A stretch of DNA of 64,000 nt from Spodoptera frugiperda (Eukaryota; Arthropoda; Insecta; Lepidoptera; Noctuidae). The stretch covers positions 868,001-932,000 of the forward strand of contig NC_064217.1 of the NCBI RefSeq assembly GCF_023101765.2, given 5' to 3'. Each line of letters begins with the position of its first letter. The stretch's first letter is position 1. The translations under genes were made by a program, and so were the position numbers. Positions 37,002 through 47,975 of this stretch are shown here, in pieces. The notes beneath the pieces are model-generated. The model had not been told where the DNA came from. It was given only the letters and a program-made list of their open reading frames with translations, and made no database searches.

Positions 37002-37449
37002 GGCCGGGACTCCACCAAAGCGGAGACGAGACGAGCGGAGAGGAGATGTTTTTTAAACAACCAATAGAATTGAGTTATTGACACGTCTCCTCTCCGCTCA
37101 GCTTCAGTGGAGATCGCTGTGCGGAGATGTGTAATATTTGTATGTCGCGATGGAAGCGGAGATGTGAGCTGTGCGCGGACGACGCGCAGTGGAGACGAGA
37201 GATGTGAGCGGCGTGCAGTGAGCGATGTCACCCTCCCCCCTCTCGCTCGCTAGCAACCCGCAGAACCCCGCGCGCGCGCCGGCCGGCTATCTTGCTAGTA
37301 CTTGCTAGCTGAAAAACATCTCTTCTCGCACAGCACACAGCACACCGCACACATCTCCGCTTTGGTGGAGTCCCGCGAGCTGAAAAACATCTCTTCTCGC
37401 ACAGCACACAGCACACCGCACACATCTCTGCTTTGGTGGAGTCCCGGCC
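37002..37449. mobile_element. PIF/Harbinger-like MITE with internal tandem duplication
   Basis: The element starts GGCCGGGACTCCACCAAAGC and ends with its inverted copy (GCTTTGGTGGAGTCCCGGCC, one mismatch near the inner edge). It is flanked by the direct repeat TTA (36,999-37,001 and 37,450-37,452), the target choice of PIF/Harbinger transposons. It is much more GC-rich than its surroundings. A unit of about 68 bases beginning GCTGAAAAACATCTCTTCTC occurs twice in tandem (about 37,309 and 37,379), each ending in a copy of the inverted end. The small open frames inside are chance products of this duplication; no transposase is present. Confidence 0.75.
37309..37445 (+). repeat. 68-bp tandem duplication inside the Harbinger-like MITE
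   Basis: Two adjacent, nearly identical units are seen (GCTGAAAAACATCTCTTCTC ... TTTGGTGGAGTCCCG). Because each carries a terminal repeat, the MITE has one spare right end. Confidence 0.75.
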
Positions 37450-37720
37450 TTATGTGCCGCGAGGAATCCTGCAGAATCATTGACAGCTGCAGAACGAAGT
37501 GATCCAATCAAACTTTATATTTTAGGGGAAGGTAGGGTAATTGAGAACGGCGGGTAATTGGGAACACGTTGATAAGTCCCACTTCCCCTCCCCGTATCCC
37601 GTCTCGCGGCTATTCGAGGTATTCTTCCCCCGCCCCTAAGTGCGCAAGCAACAGTGGGAGCTGAAGGATGCACGCATCTTGACACGATGAGTCAAAATGT
37701 TTTTATTGCATTTTTGTTAT

Positions 37721-37860
37721 AAAGGAGAATGCTCACGAAGTATGGGAAAAAAACCCAGGCCCGGCGCAAACGATTTGTATCTCAGTTTATCAGTATAAAT
37801 GTGTAATAAAATCCCGTATAGGTACCATCGTCGAAAACGATGGCTAAATGTAGGAAATTG
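37721..37860 (+). repeat. Left arm of a 130-bp inverted repeat
   Basis: It begins AAAGGAGAATGCTC, contains AACCCAGGCCCGGCGCAAAC and TCTCAGTTTATCAGTATAAA, and pairs with 38,367-38,494 over nearly its whole length. The loop is about 500 bases. The arms differ mainly by a small insertion and scattered substitutions. Confidence 0.8.
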
Positions 37861-38366
37861 CTATTTGTTTTTTGTCAGGGACTATATTTAAATCGATCAG
37901 CAGTGGACGTATTTCGGCTGGTATGATGATGATATTTAAAGGATATTACGAGTAGAAAGTATTAAAACAAATGTATACATTATCAAAACATCATGTATCA
38001 GATTATTCAAAGTTCAATCATTTTAGTTCTACATCTTATATTACGTTTTGTAGTGAAAGTGCGGGATTTGCAAAACCATCTTGGTTATTTGCCCACCCAA
38101 GGTAGTATATGATGGACATCACATGGGCACAACAACCGAGCGTCCTTTTCCCATGTATGCATGAACAATAATATTCGCCAATTGCATTTCTGCCACTACC
38201 TCTACTATATAAAACGTCTTATATCACGCTGTATTGATGAGGGGGTGATCTGTAATTGATGCTCACGGCGTATACGAAGCGTATTAACTCAATAAAATAA
38301 AAAGATATTACTAGTTTCATAAATCAAAACAATTATAAAAATTAATCTATGCTAAAATATACATAT

Positions 38367-38494
38367 CAATTTCCAACATTTAGCCATCGTTTTCGATGAT
38401 GGTACCTATATAGCATTTCATTACTCATTTATACTGATAAACTGAGATACTTATAGTTTGCGCCGGGCCTGGGTTTTTTTGAGCATTCTCCTTT
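38367..38494 (-). repeat. Right arm of a 130-bp inverted repeat
   Basis: This is the reverse-complement partner of 37,721-37,860, ending GAGCATTCTCCTTT. Confidence 0.8.
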
Positions 38495-39597
38495 GTGTTT
38501 TCATACATTAGATGCAAATGTCATATTTGTGAGTACAATGACACCATATTTCGTAAGTTTATTTCATGGATAATCAGTTTTAAAATTTTACGTGTTATAG
38601 GATTCACTTAAAACGCTATCGAAGGTCACGACCATTTTTATTCAAATTGTCGACTGCGGGTAATTAGGAACGGTGGGTGGCGGGTAATTGGGAACGAACA
38701 AATTTACAATTTGTTTTTATATTTTTATTACAATACAATTTTTTTTAGATGAGGCGAAACGTTGATGCTTCCTGTCTGAACCAGACACTACCAGTTCAAA
38801 TATCAGATTTACATGACCACGATAAAGCTTTGGGCACATGTGCAATGCACTTCCAGAGAGACCAGCGAAGGTTACGTGTGTGATATGTGTCGCGAAAATA
38901 TATTTTAGTTATTTATAACTGTTCTCTGTGCCATTTTTAACTACCCCATTTCTAATTACCACTTCTAAATACTGTTTTCATTTGCTCCACGGGCTGATCT
39001 CAATTACCCCATAGGGTGTCGGGTAAATAGGAACGGCAATGTTTTTTATTTTTGCTAATATTTCTAATAAAAAGTTGATTATTAAAAAAAATTTTTTCTG
39101 TTATAAGCAGACAGATAAATAATGTTTAAGTTTTAATAAAAGTTGATTCCTTTTTTAAGAGAAAATACTGTGTTTTTTGCCTTTAAAGTTAAGTGTTCCC
39201 AATTACCCCACTTTCCCCTAATATTGACCGTAAAACGTCACCAAAAAAAGCTAACAACACCTGAACAATGATTTGTACTGAATAATTACAACACAAAGGT
39301 AGGTTTTATTCTTTTATTATACATAGATTTACAGCAATGTCGACTAACAATGTTTGACTACATAATTTGCGATTTAATTTCATCGTCGAAGGTTGTTCAA
39401 CTCGATTAAACGTACCCTTTTTATTGTTTTGGGCCCATTATTATACTGTATCCGAACCCAAAGGGCTGTGTGTACTTAAATTATTCAAATTAAGGTCAGG
39501 TACCAACGATCTTGACAAGTTAATACTTTAGCAATGTCAATTGCCTTTTCTATTTCGCGGAATTTTTATATTATCGGTTTGGAAGTGAATAAATCAC

Positions 39598-39770
39598 GAC
39601 TGCACGGTTGGCACGGTGGCTGCCGCGCAACGTGTAGCGGTTTCAATTCCCCTACGGAGTAACTCTTTGTGTGATCCACAAATTATTGTTTCAGGTTTAG
39701 ATGTCATGTGTATGTAAACTTGTATGTTTGTTACCGACGACACTGGGATAAATCATAGTATGGGGCAAAA
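39598..39770 (+). mobile_element. Bm1-like tRNA-derived SINE
   Basis: GGTGGCTGCCGCGCAACGTG, then a B-box-like CGGTTTCAATTCCCC, then CAACTCTTTGTGTGATCC-type sequence (AACTCTTTGTGTGATCCACA) and GAACTTGTATGTTTGT-type body. I recognise this pattern from Bombyx Bm1-type SINEs. A related 3' fragment lies at 18,530-18,640. Confidence 0.65.
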
Positions 39771-40022
39771 GTTTAAAGAAAAAATGATCATTTTTATCAA
39801 ATTATAAATTTTAGACTCTGTTGTGTTTTAAAGAAAATTTGAAATCCTCGTTTATCCTCATTGTAAAAGTTACTTTGATGTAATCTCTGTGTTGTAAATA
39901 CCGAACTAGCTTTATTTTCTTATTTCTCTTAGTAGAGCTTTTAAAAGCTTTACATTAACGTGTTAGAGAGCGCTGCTGCCTAGTCGATGTGTATAATACC
40001 TACTATTTCATTATTACATTTT

Positions 40023-40155
40023 TCGGCTTACTCACGTAACTATCTGACTAGGAATCTGACTAGTGTACTAGTGGAATGCTGCTCATGAATATAAGCCTCT
40101 AGCACAGCTTCAAACTAGTAGAGTTTCTCGTCACACAGTTACGTGAGTAAGCCGA
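40023..40155. mobile_element. Small element with 19-bp inverted ends (family C)
   Basis: TCGGCTTACTCACGTAACT at the left and AGTTACGTGAGTAAGCCG at the right. Its interior (TGCTGCTCATGAATATAAGC) recurs at 99-255 (inverted) and 29,470-29,575. Confidence 0.6.
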
Positions 40156-40700
40156 TAACCATAATAAATAATTTAGTTTGTCTCACGAAAGTATAGAAAG
40201 AATACCCCTACTATTTCAGTTCAAAATCTGGCAAAGATTATGTACACCGGCAACACCTTTTCCTACCTTGAGGATTAACAGCTCTATCACATTATAAACA
40301 TACCAAGAATATTCAAAGTAATCACAAATATTGTTTAATTTAATCTCGCTTTGTTAATGTTGAGTCTCTTTTGTGGTCGGGATAATTCTAATCCAACCAA
40401 CAATACAATATACACACAAAAGCCTCAAGCAGGCTCCTATACCGGAAAACGTAAGGAAATATTATTATCAAGCTATTGTTGTTGGTTACTTGAATAAATA
40501 CTCTTTTTAATCTGTTGGAAAAAGTTATTGAGTGGTGGGGAGAATACGAGAAGAGAATACGGAGATGGTTGTTTTCGTCCCATCTGTTTTCGTTAGTACA
40601 ATATTATAGTGTAGTGTCTTACCCACTTCGGTAGTTCAACAAGTGATATTGAGTTTAATTCCATGTCGAGGAAAGAGGAAAATATCTTCTCAGTTTTAAG

Positions 40701-40988
40701 TGTGGAGCCATGTTTCGGCACGAATGGGCCGGCTCGACCTGAGTGATACTAAGACCGATAGAGGAAACCGACGTGAAACTACAGTTGCGTTGTGTGAGTG
40801 AGGCTACCGGAGGCCCAACTTACCAATCTTTCCAGTCCCCGATTCCCCAACAACCATTAAATTCCTAAACCCCAAAAGGCCGGCAATGCACTTGTAACAC
40901 CTCTGGTGTTTCGGGTGTCCATAGGTGGCGGCGATTGCTTACCATCATGTGATCTGTCTACTCGTTTACCGGTTCATAGCGTAAAAAA
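40701..40988 (+). mobile_element. Family B repeat, full copy
   Basis: GAGCCATGTTTCGGCACG to CTCGTTTACCGGTTCATAGC and a short A tail; the internal landmarks are well kept. Confidence 0.75.
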
Positions 40989-41442
40989 GAACTTATTTTA
41001 TTATTTTAATAAATTGTTATGCTACTCTGAGCTTATCCCACATAAATCATACAACAATACCAAACCAAACTATCTCCAAAGCTTATAATCTGATACCTAT
41101 TTGTAGGAAGGAATCTAGGTCCAATTTACTTAGATCCTGTACCAAACAATGTACCTAGGTAATACATAGAGCCTAGGTATATAAGCCGGTGTAGAATGGG
41201 ATTGGTTGTGGATTGCGTTTGCGGTTCAATGGTAACAACTGTACATATACATTTATAGTTATAGCTTTTAACCTGGGGTTGTCTGAATATCAATGTGGGT
41301 TAAACAAGGGTGGTTTTGTTTTTGAAGATTTTGTGGTCTTTGAATTTGTATTGTTGTTATTGAGATGGTTTGGTTGAAATATGAACTAGAGTAGTCAGAC
41401 TTTCGCCAATTCAGATAAAAAATAAACCCCATATGCATAATA

Positions 41443-41570
41443 GCTGCCTCGTTGGTCTACTGGTTGCAACGTGCAAGGGCGACTGCTGGGCAAGGAGTCT
41501 CAGGTTCGATTTCCAGATCGGGCAAAGTTTTGCTGGACCTTTTTCGGCTATCAAAAATTTCTCATATATT
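41443..41570 (+). mobile_element. SINE family A, 5' part only
   Basis: The tRNA-like head CTGCCTCGTTGGTCTACTGG and B box GGTTCGATTTCC are followed by the start of the body (TTTTCGGCTATCAAAAATTT). The rest is missing. Confidence 0.7.
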
Positions 41571-42274
41571 AGATAGTCATAATTGTGGCAAATAAATTAT
41601 AGCTTTAACCGATAACCCGCGAATAATTTAACATTGCACCTAGAGTGGAGGTATGCAAAAAGTTTGCCCTTCTATTTAGCATCATCACATCTAATCAATC
41701 TCTAGACAGTTTTTTCACTATTATTTTAAGCTCAGACACCTTTGACCAATTAAAGTCAAAGCATATATTTCAAATAATCCTAAATTAGGTACTTTAGAAA
41801 CGTCAAATTGAATTGTCCGTCAGTCTACCTGTCAATGAAACTAGGTGCTCGTTTCAAAGTGTATCTATAAGAACTATTACATCAAGAAGATAGAAACACA
41901 GTAACACCACAACTGACATAGATGATCAAGCACAATAGCACAAAAGGTACCACAATTAATCATTCACATACCAGTTCATACACCCGAGCATCCCTCAAAG
42001 CCCGATTTGATTGGACTGTTGTTCCAAACTATAAATCTGTCCGTTCAACAATTGGCTATTTGATGCAATCCCGTACAGTTGGTTGTTGGTTTCTAGGTTA
42101 GCGTACAATGTAGTTAATACTTCAATATCTGGGTTTAGTATTCAGCTTTTACCCTTGGAATTGTGTTTTCAATAGACGTGCTAGTATAAGATTTAGGTGT
42201 TAGATAGAAAAGCGATATCCCTTTTAACCAATGACCTATTATTCTTCCTTTATTGTCTTTTTATGTAAGTATAA

Positions 42275-42375
42275 TGATCCTTTTTTGAGGGAGATAATCC
42301 AATGACTTCTCCCGCCCTATGTGAGGCGAGGAGTGTCAGACTCTTACTAACCAAAAATAATGTGTTTCTACCTAT
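42275..42375 (-). repeat. R1-like LINE tail fragment
   Basis: GAGGGAGATAATCCAATGAC to GTCAGACTCTTACTAACC, inverted. Confidence 0.6.
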
Positions 42376-42444
42376 CATATTATTCATCATACACCAAATA
42401 AGTAGGAAAACATGTACCATTCTCCATAATCACATCAACCAAAC

Positions 42445-42752
42445 CAGTGATCCCAAACCAGCGGTGAAGCACTAGTGGTCCGCAAAAGACAAAAAATGGT
42501 CCGCGAAATTAAGAAAAATACCCAAGACTACACATTTGTCCAATAAATACCATGTTTGAAGCTCAAAAACTTATATCAAAGGAGACAACTGAGAGGAGCA
42601 ACTGTTTTCAATAATCCAAAGTCCCTATTTTTATGAGTAAGTGAGTAGATCAAAATTTGAGACCACATGAAACAAGCAATAGTAATAGTGATCCCTAACA
42701 TAACAAGAATTATAAAAGTAGGCCTTCACCAGAAAAAGGTTGGGAACTCTTG
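42445..42752. mobile_element. Probable hAT-like MITE, diverged
   Basis: CAGTGATCCCAAACC at the left pairs imperfectly with GGTTGGGAACTCTTG at the right; the interior includes AAGCACTAGTGGTCCGC. The 8-bp flanks match poorly, so the call is tentative. Confidence 0.4.
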
Positions 42753-43164
42753 AACTGAATAGATCTAATACATCCACTTATCCTCCTAAACCACTGCTAG
42801 TAACAAAGATAGCTATTACTTAGGAACAGTTTTCTGTTAAGACGTACAAAGTATCTACTTCTCCGTCTTAATTCGTTTAGCAGGTCGGTAAGCCATGACA
42901 AATTAGTACTAGACGTCGGCACTGACTGAGTTCAGCTCATCTATTTCAGAAGGAACAGCCAGGAATGTTGGAAACAATGTCTTGTGTCCAGTTCCAGTTT
43001 TATTTTGTTTTAAATTAAGACTTTATCCGAGTTTTACGTCCTTTCTAAGATTAATTAGATGAAGACAATCGGTGAAGGAAAACATCGTGAGGAAACCTGG
43101 GCTTATAATTTCGAATTATTAGTTTGAAAACATGGTGATTATTGCTCAAAGCTACTTTACGGCG

Positions 43165-43290
43165 GTGCATCTTCATAGCACATCTTACTCGCACTGCTAC
43201 ATAGCTTAGTTTCAGTGGAAACGGTCACATAGTTTCACAGCTTAGCTATTAGCAGCATAGTTACATAGCACGTCTCTGGTACAAAAACAC
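43165..43290 (-). repeat. MITE family G fragment
   Basis: CACTGCTACATAGCTTAGTT to ACATAGCACGTCTCTGGTAC, the inverse of the family's left end. Confidence 0.5.
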
Positions 43291-43662
43291 CATTATACTT
43301 GTATTAGTAGAAATGTATAACATAATATTATATTCAATTTAAAGCTGGTAGCTAGCATACATTAAATACATATGTAGCTACGTATTACATAATACATATT
43401 GATTTTGGTGAACCAAAAGGACAACATAGAATGTTTAACTAACAAACTTCACTCGTTTAGTTTCGTAACCAGTGAATACATAATTATTATTCTGATCTAG
43501 ATCCAATTTAATACGTAATTTGAATTGTAATTTGGATCCTAGTAAATCTAGCATAATTATTCTGTTCAATTTCAATAATATGAAAATTTTGTTTACCTCG
43601 ATGAAGCTAGCGTACAATGTAGGTATAATGTTTTCATAATTTTCATCGGTTATGTTTATAGA

Positions 43663-44035
43663 TTACTAGCGACCCGCCCCAACTTCGCATGGGTGCAATG
43701 GTGATATATTGTGCATTTATTATACATATATTGGCAATAGGCTCACCACTATAACATGGGACTTACAACATAAATTGTGAAAAATGGGTGTACACAGTGG
43801 CATTACGTGTCATAATCACCCGTGCACCTCTGCCTACCCCTTCGGGGATCAAAGGCGTGACGATATGTATGTATGATATGGATTATACATATTCCCCTTT
43901 CTCTTTAATCACTCTATCTCTATCTATTAAAATAAAACCGCATCAAAATCCGTTTCGTAGTTTTAAAGATTTAAGCATACAAAGGGACATAGGGACAAAG
44001 AAAGCGACTTTGTTTTATACTACGTAGTGATATGG
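43663..44035 (+). repeat. LINE-type 3' tail repeat interrupted by a SINE
   Basis: CTAGCGACCCGCCCCAACTT before and AAACCGCATCAAAATCCGTT to TTATACTACGTAGTGAT after the SINE piece at 43,726-43,872. Confidence 0.55.
43726..43872 (+). mobile_element. SINE family A, 3' part, nested in a LINE tail
   Basis: The body from TATTGGCAATAGGCTCACC to the tail CAAAGGCGTGACGATATGTA is inserted into a repeat whose two halves lie at 43,663-43,725 (CTAGCGACCCGCCCCAACTT) and 43,873-44,035 (CCGCATCAAAATCCGTTTCG). Confidence 0.7.
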
Positions 44036-44119
44036 TATACCTAACAGATATTGTCAAGCGATTACATTTTCTAGTTATTAACTGACAAAGTATAAATATT
44101 ACCTATATCTATATATTAA

Positions 44120-44300
44120 TACGTGATGCAAAAACTTTGGACCGCTTTTTACGAAAATTGCGCGGACGTAGGAGCATAAAATTTGGTACACTTATAGTTT
44201 ATGTGTAGGAGAAGTGCAGGACGCTAATATTTTTCAAAAATAATGCTTATAAAGTACATTAAATTGATAAATAAAACATTACACACACATGCATAGTATC
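44120..44300 (+). repeat. Interspersed repeat (ATTGCGCGGACGTAGGAG type)
   Basis: ATACGTGATGCAAAAACTTT, AAATTGCGCGGACGTAGGAG and GAAGTGCAGGACGCTAATAT form a block I recognise as repeated in moth genomes. Its class is unknown to me and it has no coding content. Confidence 0.4.
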
Positions 44301-45310
44301 TGATCGTATTTGACATAACGTCAAAATCGATAGACATTGCCATGATATTGACGTCTCATATGAATAGAGTTTTATAAAAGAGTTTGTTTGAGTTTGAGTT
44401 AAATAAAAATTATCCTTGAACGTATGTTATGTGGTATTGTAAATTAAATCGTATATGGTTGAATTTCAACCACCAGGCGACCACTAGTGGGGTATAAATT
44501 CGAGTTAACCTTATCGAATGTTTTGATTATGAATCTCCTGAAATCTCTAAAAACTCCATGAACTACATTCAAAGACTTACTTAAAATGACGTGACGGTAA
44601 CAACCACGGTCACTATATTTCAATAGCAATTTACCAAAACAAAAAGCCATAACCATTACTAAGCCACAAATATTGTGTTGCCGCCATTTTGTCACGCCAT
44701 GTCAGTGACGTCACCAACTGTCAAGTTCCAAATGTTTGAATGACGTTTTAAGTGCTGTATAATTGTGTTCAATGCCTACCTGTCACGTCTGATTAGGCAG
44801 AAAATCTACGACCTGAGCCTGTTTATTTTACTCTTTGACGGTTTCCAAATCTTTTTCTGCCGTCTCAGGATAATGTGAATTGAAATGTAAATGTTAAGTG
44901 ATTCGTACTATATTTGTTTGGATTACATAAGTAGGTATAGTGTATAAAAGAATACTCTTTTCGTAATTTTCATGGCTCAGTACTTTATAAATTCTATTCT
45001 GTGAAAGGCCAAAAAGATCCTATACCATCTTTTTTAAAACCACGTTCGAAATTTCCAGAAAATTCAAACATAAAATATGTAAACGTTCGAATTTCAAACT
45101 GCGGACAAGATGGCGGAAATTTGCTTTTGATTCGAGGCTGACACCGCGTTCCGGCAATACAACGAGTGGAAATATTATTTGGAAAGAAGGAAGGAAAGAA
45201 AATGTAACTCTATTTGAAAATGCTTGCATAGGAAATGCACTCGCAAACTGAGTTGGAAAAGTTGAAGCGAGTTGAAATCAGGTGTATTGTTGTCAAATAC
45301 TATTTTTAAG

Positions 45311-45462
45311 GAGGCAAAATCATCCAATGGCTTGTCCTGCCTTGGGCGAGGTGAGAGGGAGTGTCAAACTCTTACCGACTAAAAACCACCTCGTTCCTAC
45401 TTCTGCTTTTCGATCCAGAGCCCCAGTAACCCTTAGGTAGTCCGCAGCTTCGGGCTTGTCAA
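45311..45462 (-). repeat. R1-like LINE tail fragment
   Basis: AAATCATCCAATGGCTTGTC, CGAGGTGAGAGGGAGTGTCA, CTTCTGCTTTTCGATCC and GTAGTCCGCAGCTTCGGG follow the inverted LINE tail closely. Confidence 0.7.
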
Positions 45463-46262
45463 ATACTAGAGGCTATTTTTCTAATATCGCGTCGTGTATA
45501 ATATTAGTAAATTGATACGATCTTAGGTGTTATTTTGTGTTTTGTCTGTATCTGAGATATGATTTTAAATATGGACAATTAAATGATAAAAATACATAAG
45601 TTATGCATTAAGTCACTTATCACATTATTAGATTATTATCTTATTGCTGCATTGATAACACTATAATCGCATTTATAAATTCGCATTTAATGCACTTTTT
45701 ATCGATTTTATATCAATAAAAATAAAAATTGATGAAGCGAAAGAAGTATGCAAGATTTGTTGCAATTGGCATTGGCTCTGCCTACCTCCATAGGAGACAG
45801 GCGTGAGGTTAATGTACGTGTATGTATAAATAAAAATGTATTATACCCAGAGAGGACAGTCAGACTAATGTTTCAAATATTATAATTCTGCAAAGTCTAG
45901 ACTCAGGCATCCTGTGTCAAATTAATCCTATTTCCAAGAGAAGACTGATTGGCAAGCATTTGTCTATATTCAAGAGAATTTCAAACAACTCTAGAGAATT
46001 TTAAAGCGACTGTTTGTAGTGAAGAGCATTGACGTCAGAATCCCACCTGGCGTGAGTAATACATTCAGTAAATGTATTTATTGAACTATGTATTATTTTC
46101 TTTAGTAATAAATCTAGATTTTAAATAAATATGTAGGAAATTTGTCTGTTTCTCGTCAGTTAAGTGATTGAGTGTGGCTGAGTTCACTCAGTTCTGGCCA
46201 ATTGCGATTGATCCTGTAGAAGAAATATGATAAGGCTCGAATCTGATTACTATGTAAAATTA

Positions 46263-46440
46263 AAATGTCGTGGTGGTCCGGAGGCTTAAGACTTCTTCGG
46301 CTTCTGATGCATGTGGCTGTGGGTTTAATTGGTGATAACCAATGTCACTTCTTCCGAGTTCTATGCACTTTCTAAGCATATTTATTTAAACACCACTGAC
46401 ATGAACTTTCCTGGCTCTTGGATACCCTTGTCTTGTAGGT
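46263..46440 (+). repeat. SINE family F copy, 3'-truncated
   Basis: TGTCGTGGTGGTCCGGAGGC to about CACCACTGACATGAAC; diverged from the 15,283 copy. Confidence 0.55.
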
Positions 46441-46935
46441 GAAAAATAGGTTTCATTTCTATTTATTTTGGTTTATTTTGCTCTCAACAGATCTGTTGAT
46501 ATGATAATCCTAAGATAACAGAAACAGAAATATCTATAGAGTACTCAGAAATATGCACAATGCACACAGTAGAAAATACACTCAAACTAGACGCATTCAA
46601 ACATTCCGACAAAATGTAAACTTTATTGCACATCTAAACTGCCTATTTAGTTTAGTATTTAGTACATAGGATTACTCACACAGAATGTTAAACATAAAAA
46701 CAACAAGAATGACATGTTTATCATTATTTTTCATTCACGAAAAACCTGTTATCGTGTTATCTTTCCACATATAATATATCTATCCCTGCCATGTTGTTAT
46801 TATTCTGTCAACGACGCCATGACACCGCAAAATAAACTTCCATACGTTCGTGTTTACTTTGTTGACTTGTTTTATAATATTTTGTGGAATAACTTTGTTA
46901 GGAATTAATGTAAAATATTGTTATGTATACTTGAA

Positions 46936-47164
46936 GTTTTTTATGGTATAAGCCGGTAAAAGAGCTGACGGATCACCTGAAGCTGACACCTATGGATATC
47001 TGAAACACCAGAGGCGTTACAAGTGCGTTTGCGGATATTTGGGGGATAGGAATTAAAGTGTATTTGGGGAATCGGGATTTGAAAGATTGGGAAGGGGGTT
47101 AATTCAGTCTCCGGTAACCTCACTCATACGACGAAACACAACGCAAGCGTTGTTTCGTCGTTGT
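46936..47164 (-). mobile_element. Family B repeat, 5'-truncated, inverted
   Basis: TATGGTATAAGCCGGTAAA at the tail end through GGCGTTACAAGTGCGTT to CGCAAGCGTTGTTTCGTCG; the head is missing where family A begins. Confidence 0.7.
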
Positions 47165-47408
47165 CAGGAAAATTATTACTGGGCTTTTTTTCTTTTTTAA
47201 AAAGTATTTTGGGCTAGTGTTTCGAAAAGTTTCACAGTAGTAGCACGGCTTCTAGAATTGTGCTCAGTAAATGGCAATCGGCTCATCCTTTATTACATGG
47301 GATTTACAACACAAATGCTGAAAAGTAGGTGTACATTATGCAGGGGCATTACGTGCCGTAATTTGCACGTTTGCCTAACCCTTCGGGGATAAAAATGTGT
47401 GACGATAC
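47165..47408 (+). mobile_element. SINE family A, copy lacking the tRNA head
   Basis: It runs from ATTACTGGGCTTTTTTTC through AAATGGCAATCGGCTCATCC to AAAAATGTGTGACGATACG. It abuts the end of a family B repeat at 47,164, as if one had inserted into or recombined with the other. Confidence 0.65.
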
Positions 47409-47888
47409 GAATGAATTACAAATTATGTCATACAGAATTGATAGGAAAAGGGACATAAATTAACAGTACAGTAAAGTAAATCTGTGTTCCTAAATAAAGA
47501 ATGCTTATAAGCACACATTAAGCTTCATTAAATATGTAGTTCGATTTTCGACCTTTTTCATAAACATATAAAGTTTAAAATCTATCAAGTATTTTGACAG
47601 CTGAGGTAGCACAAAAAAGAAAATATAAAATACTGAAGGAAAGTTCGACTTGGTAGGAAAAGCCTTGCCAATTAAACTTTGCTAGCCGCTATCGACAGGC
47701 GAGCAGTATTGAACATTTTATTTTTCATTCACTTCCTACGTCAGAGGTGAAAAGTTTTTCAAAAAATGGTTTTAAAGATTTCAGTTTACTTAAATATGAG
47801 TTCATAATTTGTGAGAATATAAATAGAAAACTGAGGAGAAGATTTTCATTTATTATGTCGCTAGGAAAGAGATATCAAGTTACTAAAG

Positions 47889-47975
47889 ACATTTAATAAT
47901 TACTTAAAGTATTCCTTAGTAACGATTTTGTTCTGAAAACAATAGCTAAGGACTGGATTAAGTAAACGTTTAATG
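47889..47975. mobile_element. Hairpin MITE (family H), second copy
   Basis: ACATTTAATAATTACTTAA to TTAAGTAAACGTTTAATG, with the same central stem as 9,864-9,951. Confidence 0.65.

Larger units (their letters stand above)
37525..39218. mobile_element. 1.7-kb TA-flanked non-autonomous DNA element with repeated GGGTAATTGGGAAC motif
   Basis: Ends: GGGGAAGGTAGGGTAATTGA at 37,525 and the inverted counterpart TTACCCCACTTTCCCC ending at 39,218, both bordered by TA. The motif GGGTAATTGGGAACG or a variant recurs near the left end (37,535 and 37,552), at about 38,658 and 38,685, at about 39,018, and inverted at the right end, as expected for multiple transposase-binding sites. Inside is a second, longer inverted repeat (37,721-37,860 with 38,367-38,494), possibly a nested element. 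No protein-coding segment is convincing. A 44-codon frame at 38,748 is unrecognised and probably chance. TA target choice fits Tc1/mariner/pogo or ISL2EU groups; I cannot choose. Confidence 0.6.

Noticed and set aside
37228..37511. Overlapping Cys-rich open frames on -
   Set aside because: They arise from the duplicated, GC-rich MITE; three frames overlap and none resembles a protein.
38748..38881. 44-codon frame within the TA element as a transposase remnant
   Set aside because: It follows a T-rich acceptor-like run, but the sequence shows no transposase motif.
44444..44695. 83-codon frame on - starting MTKWRQHN
   Set aside because: No family resemblance. The CAAAATGGCGG start context is common in moth repeat DNA; support is insufficient.
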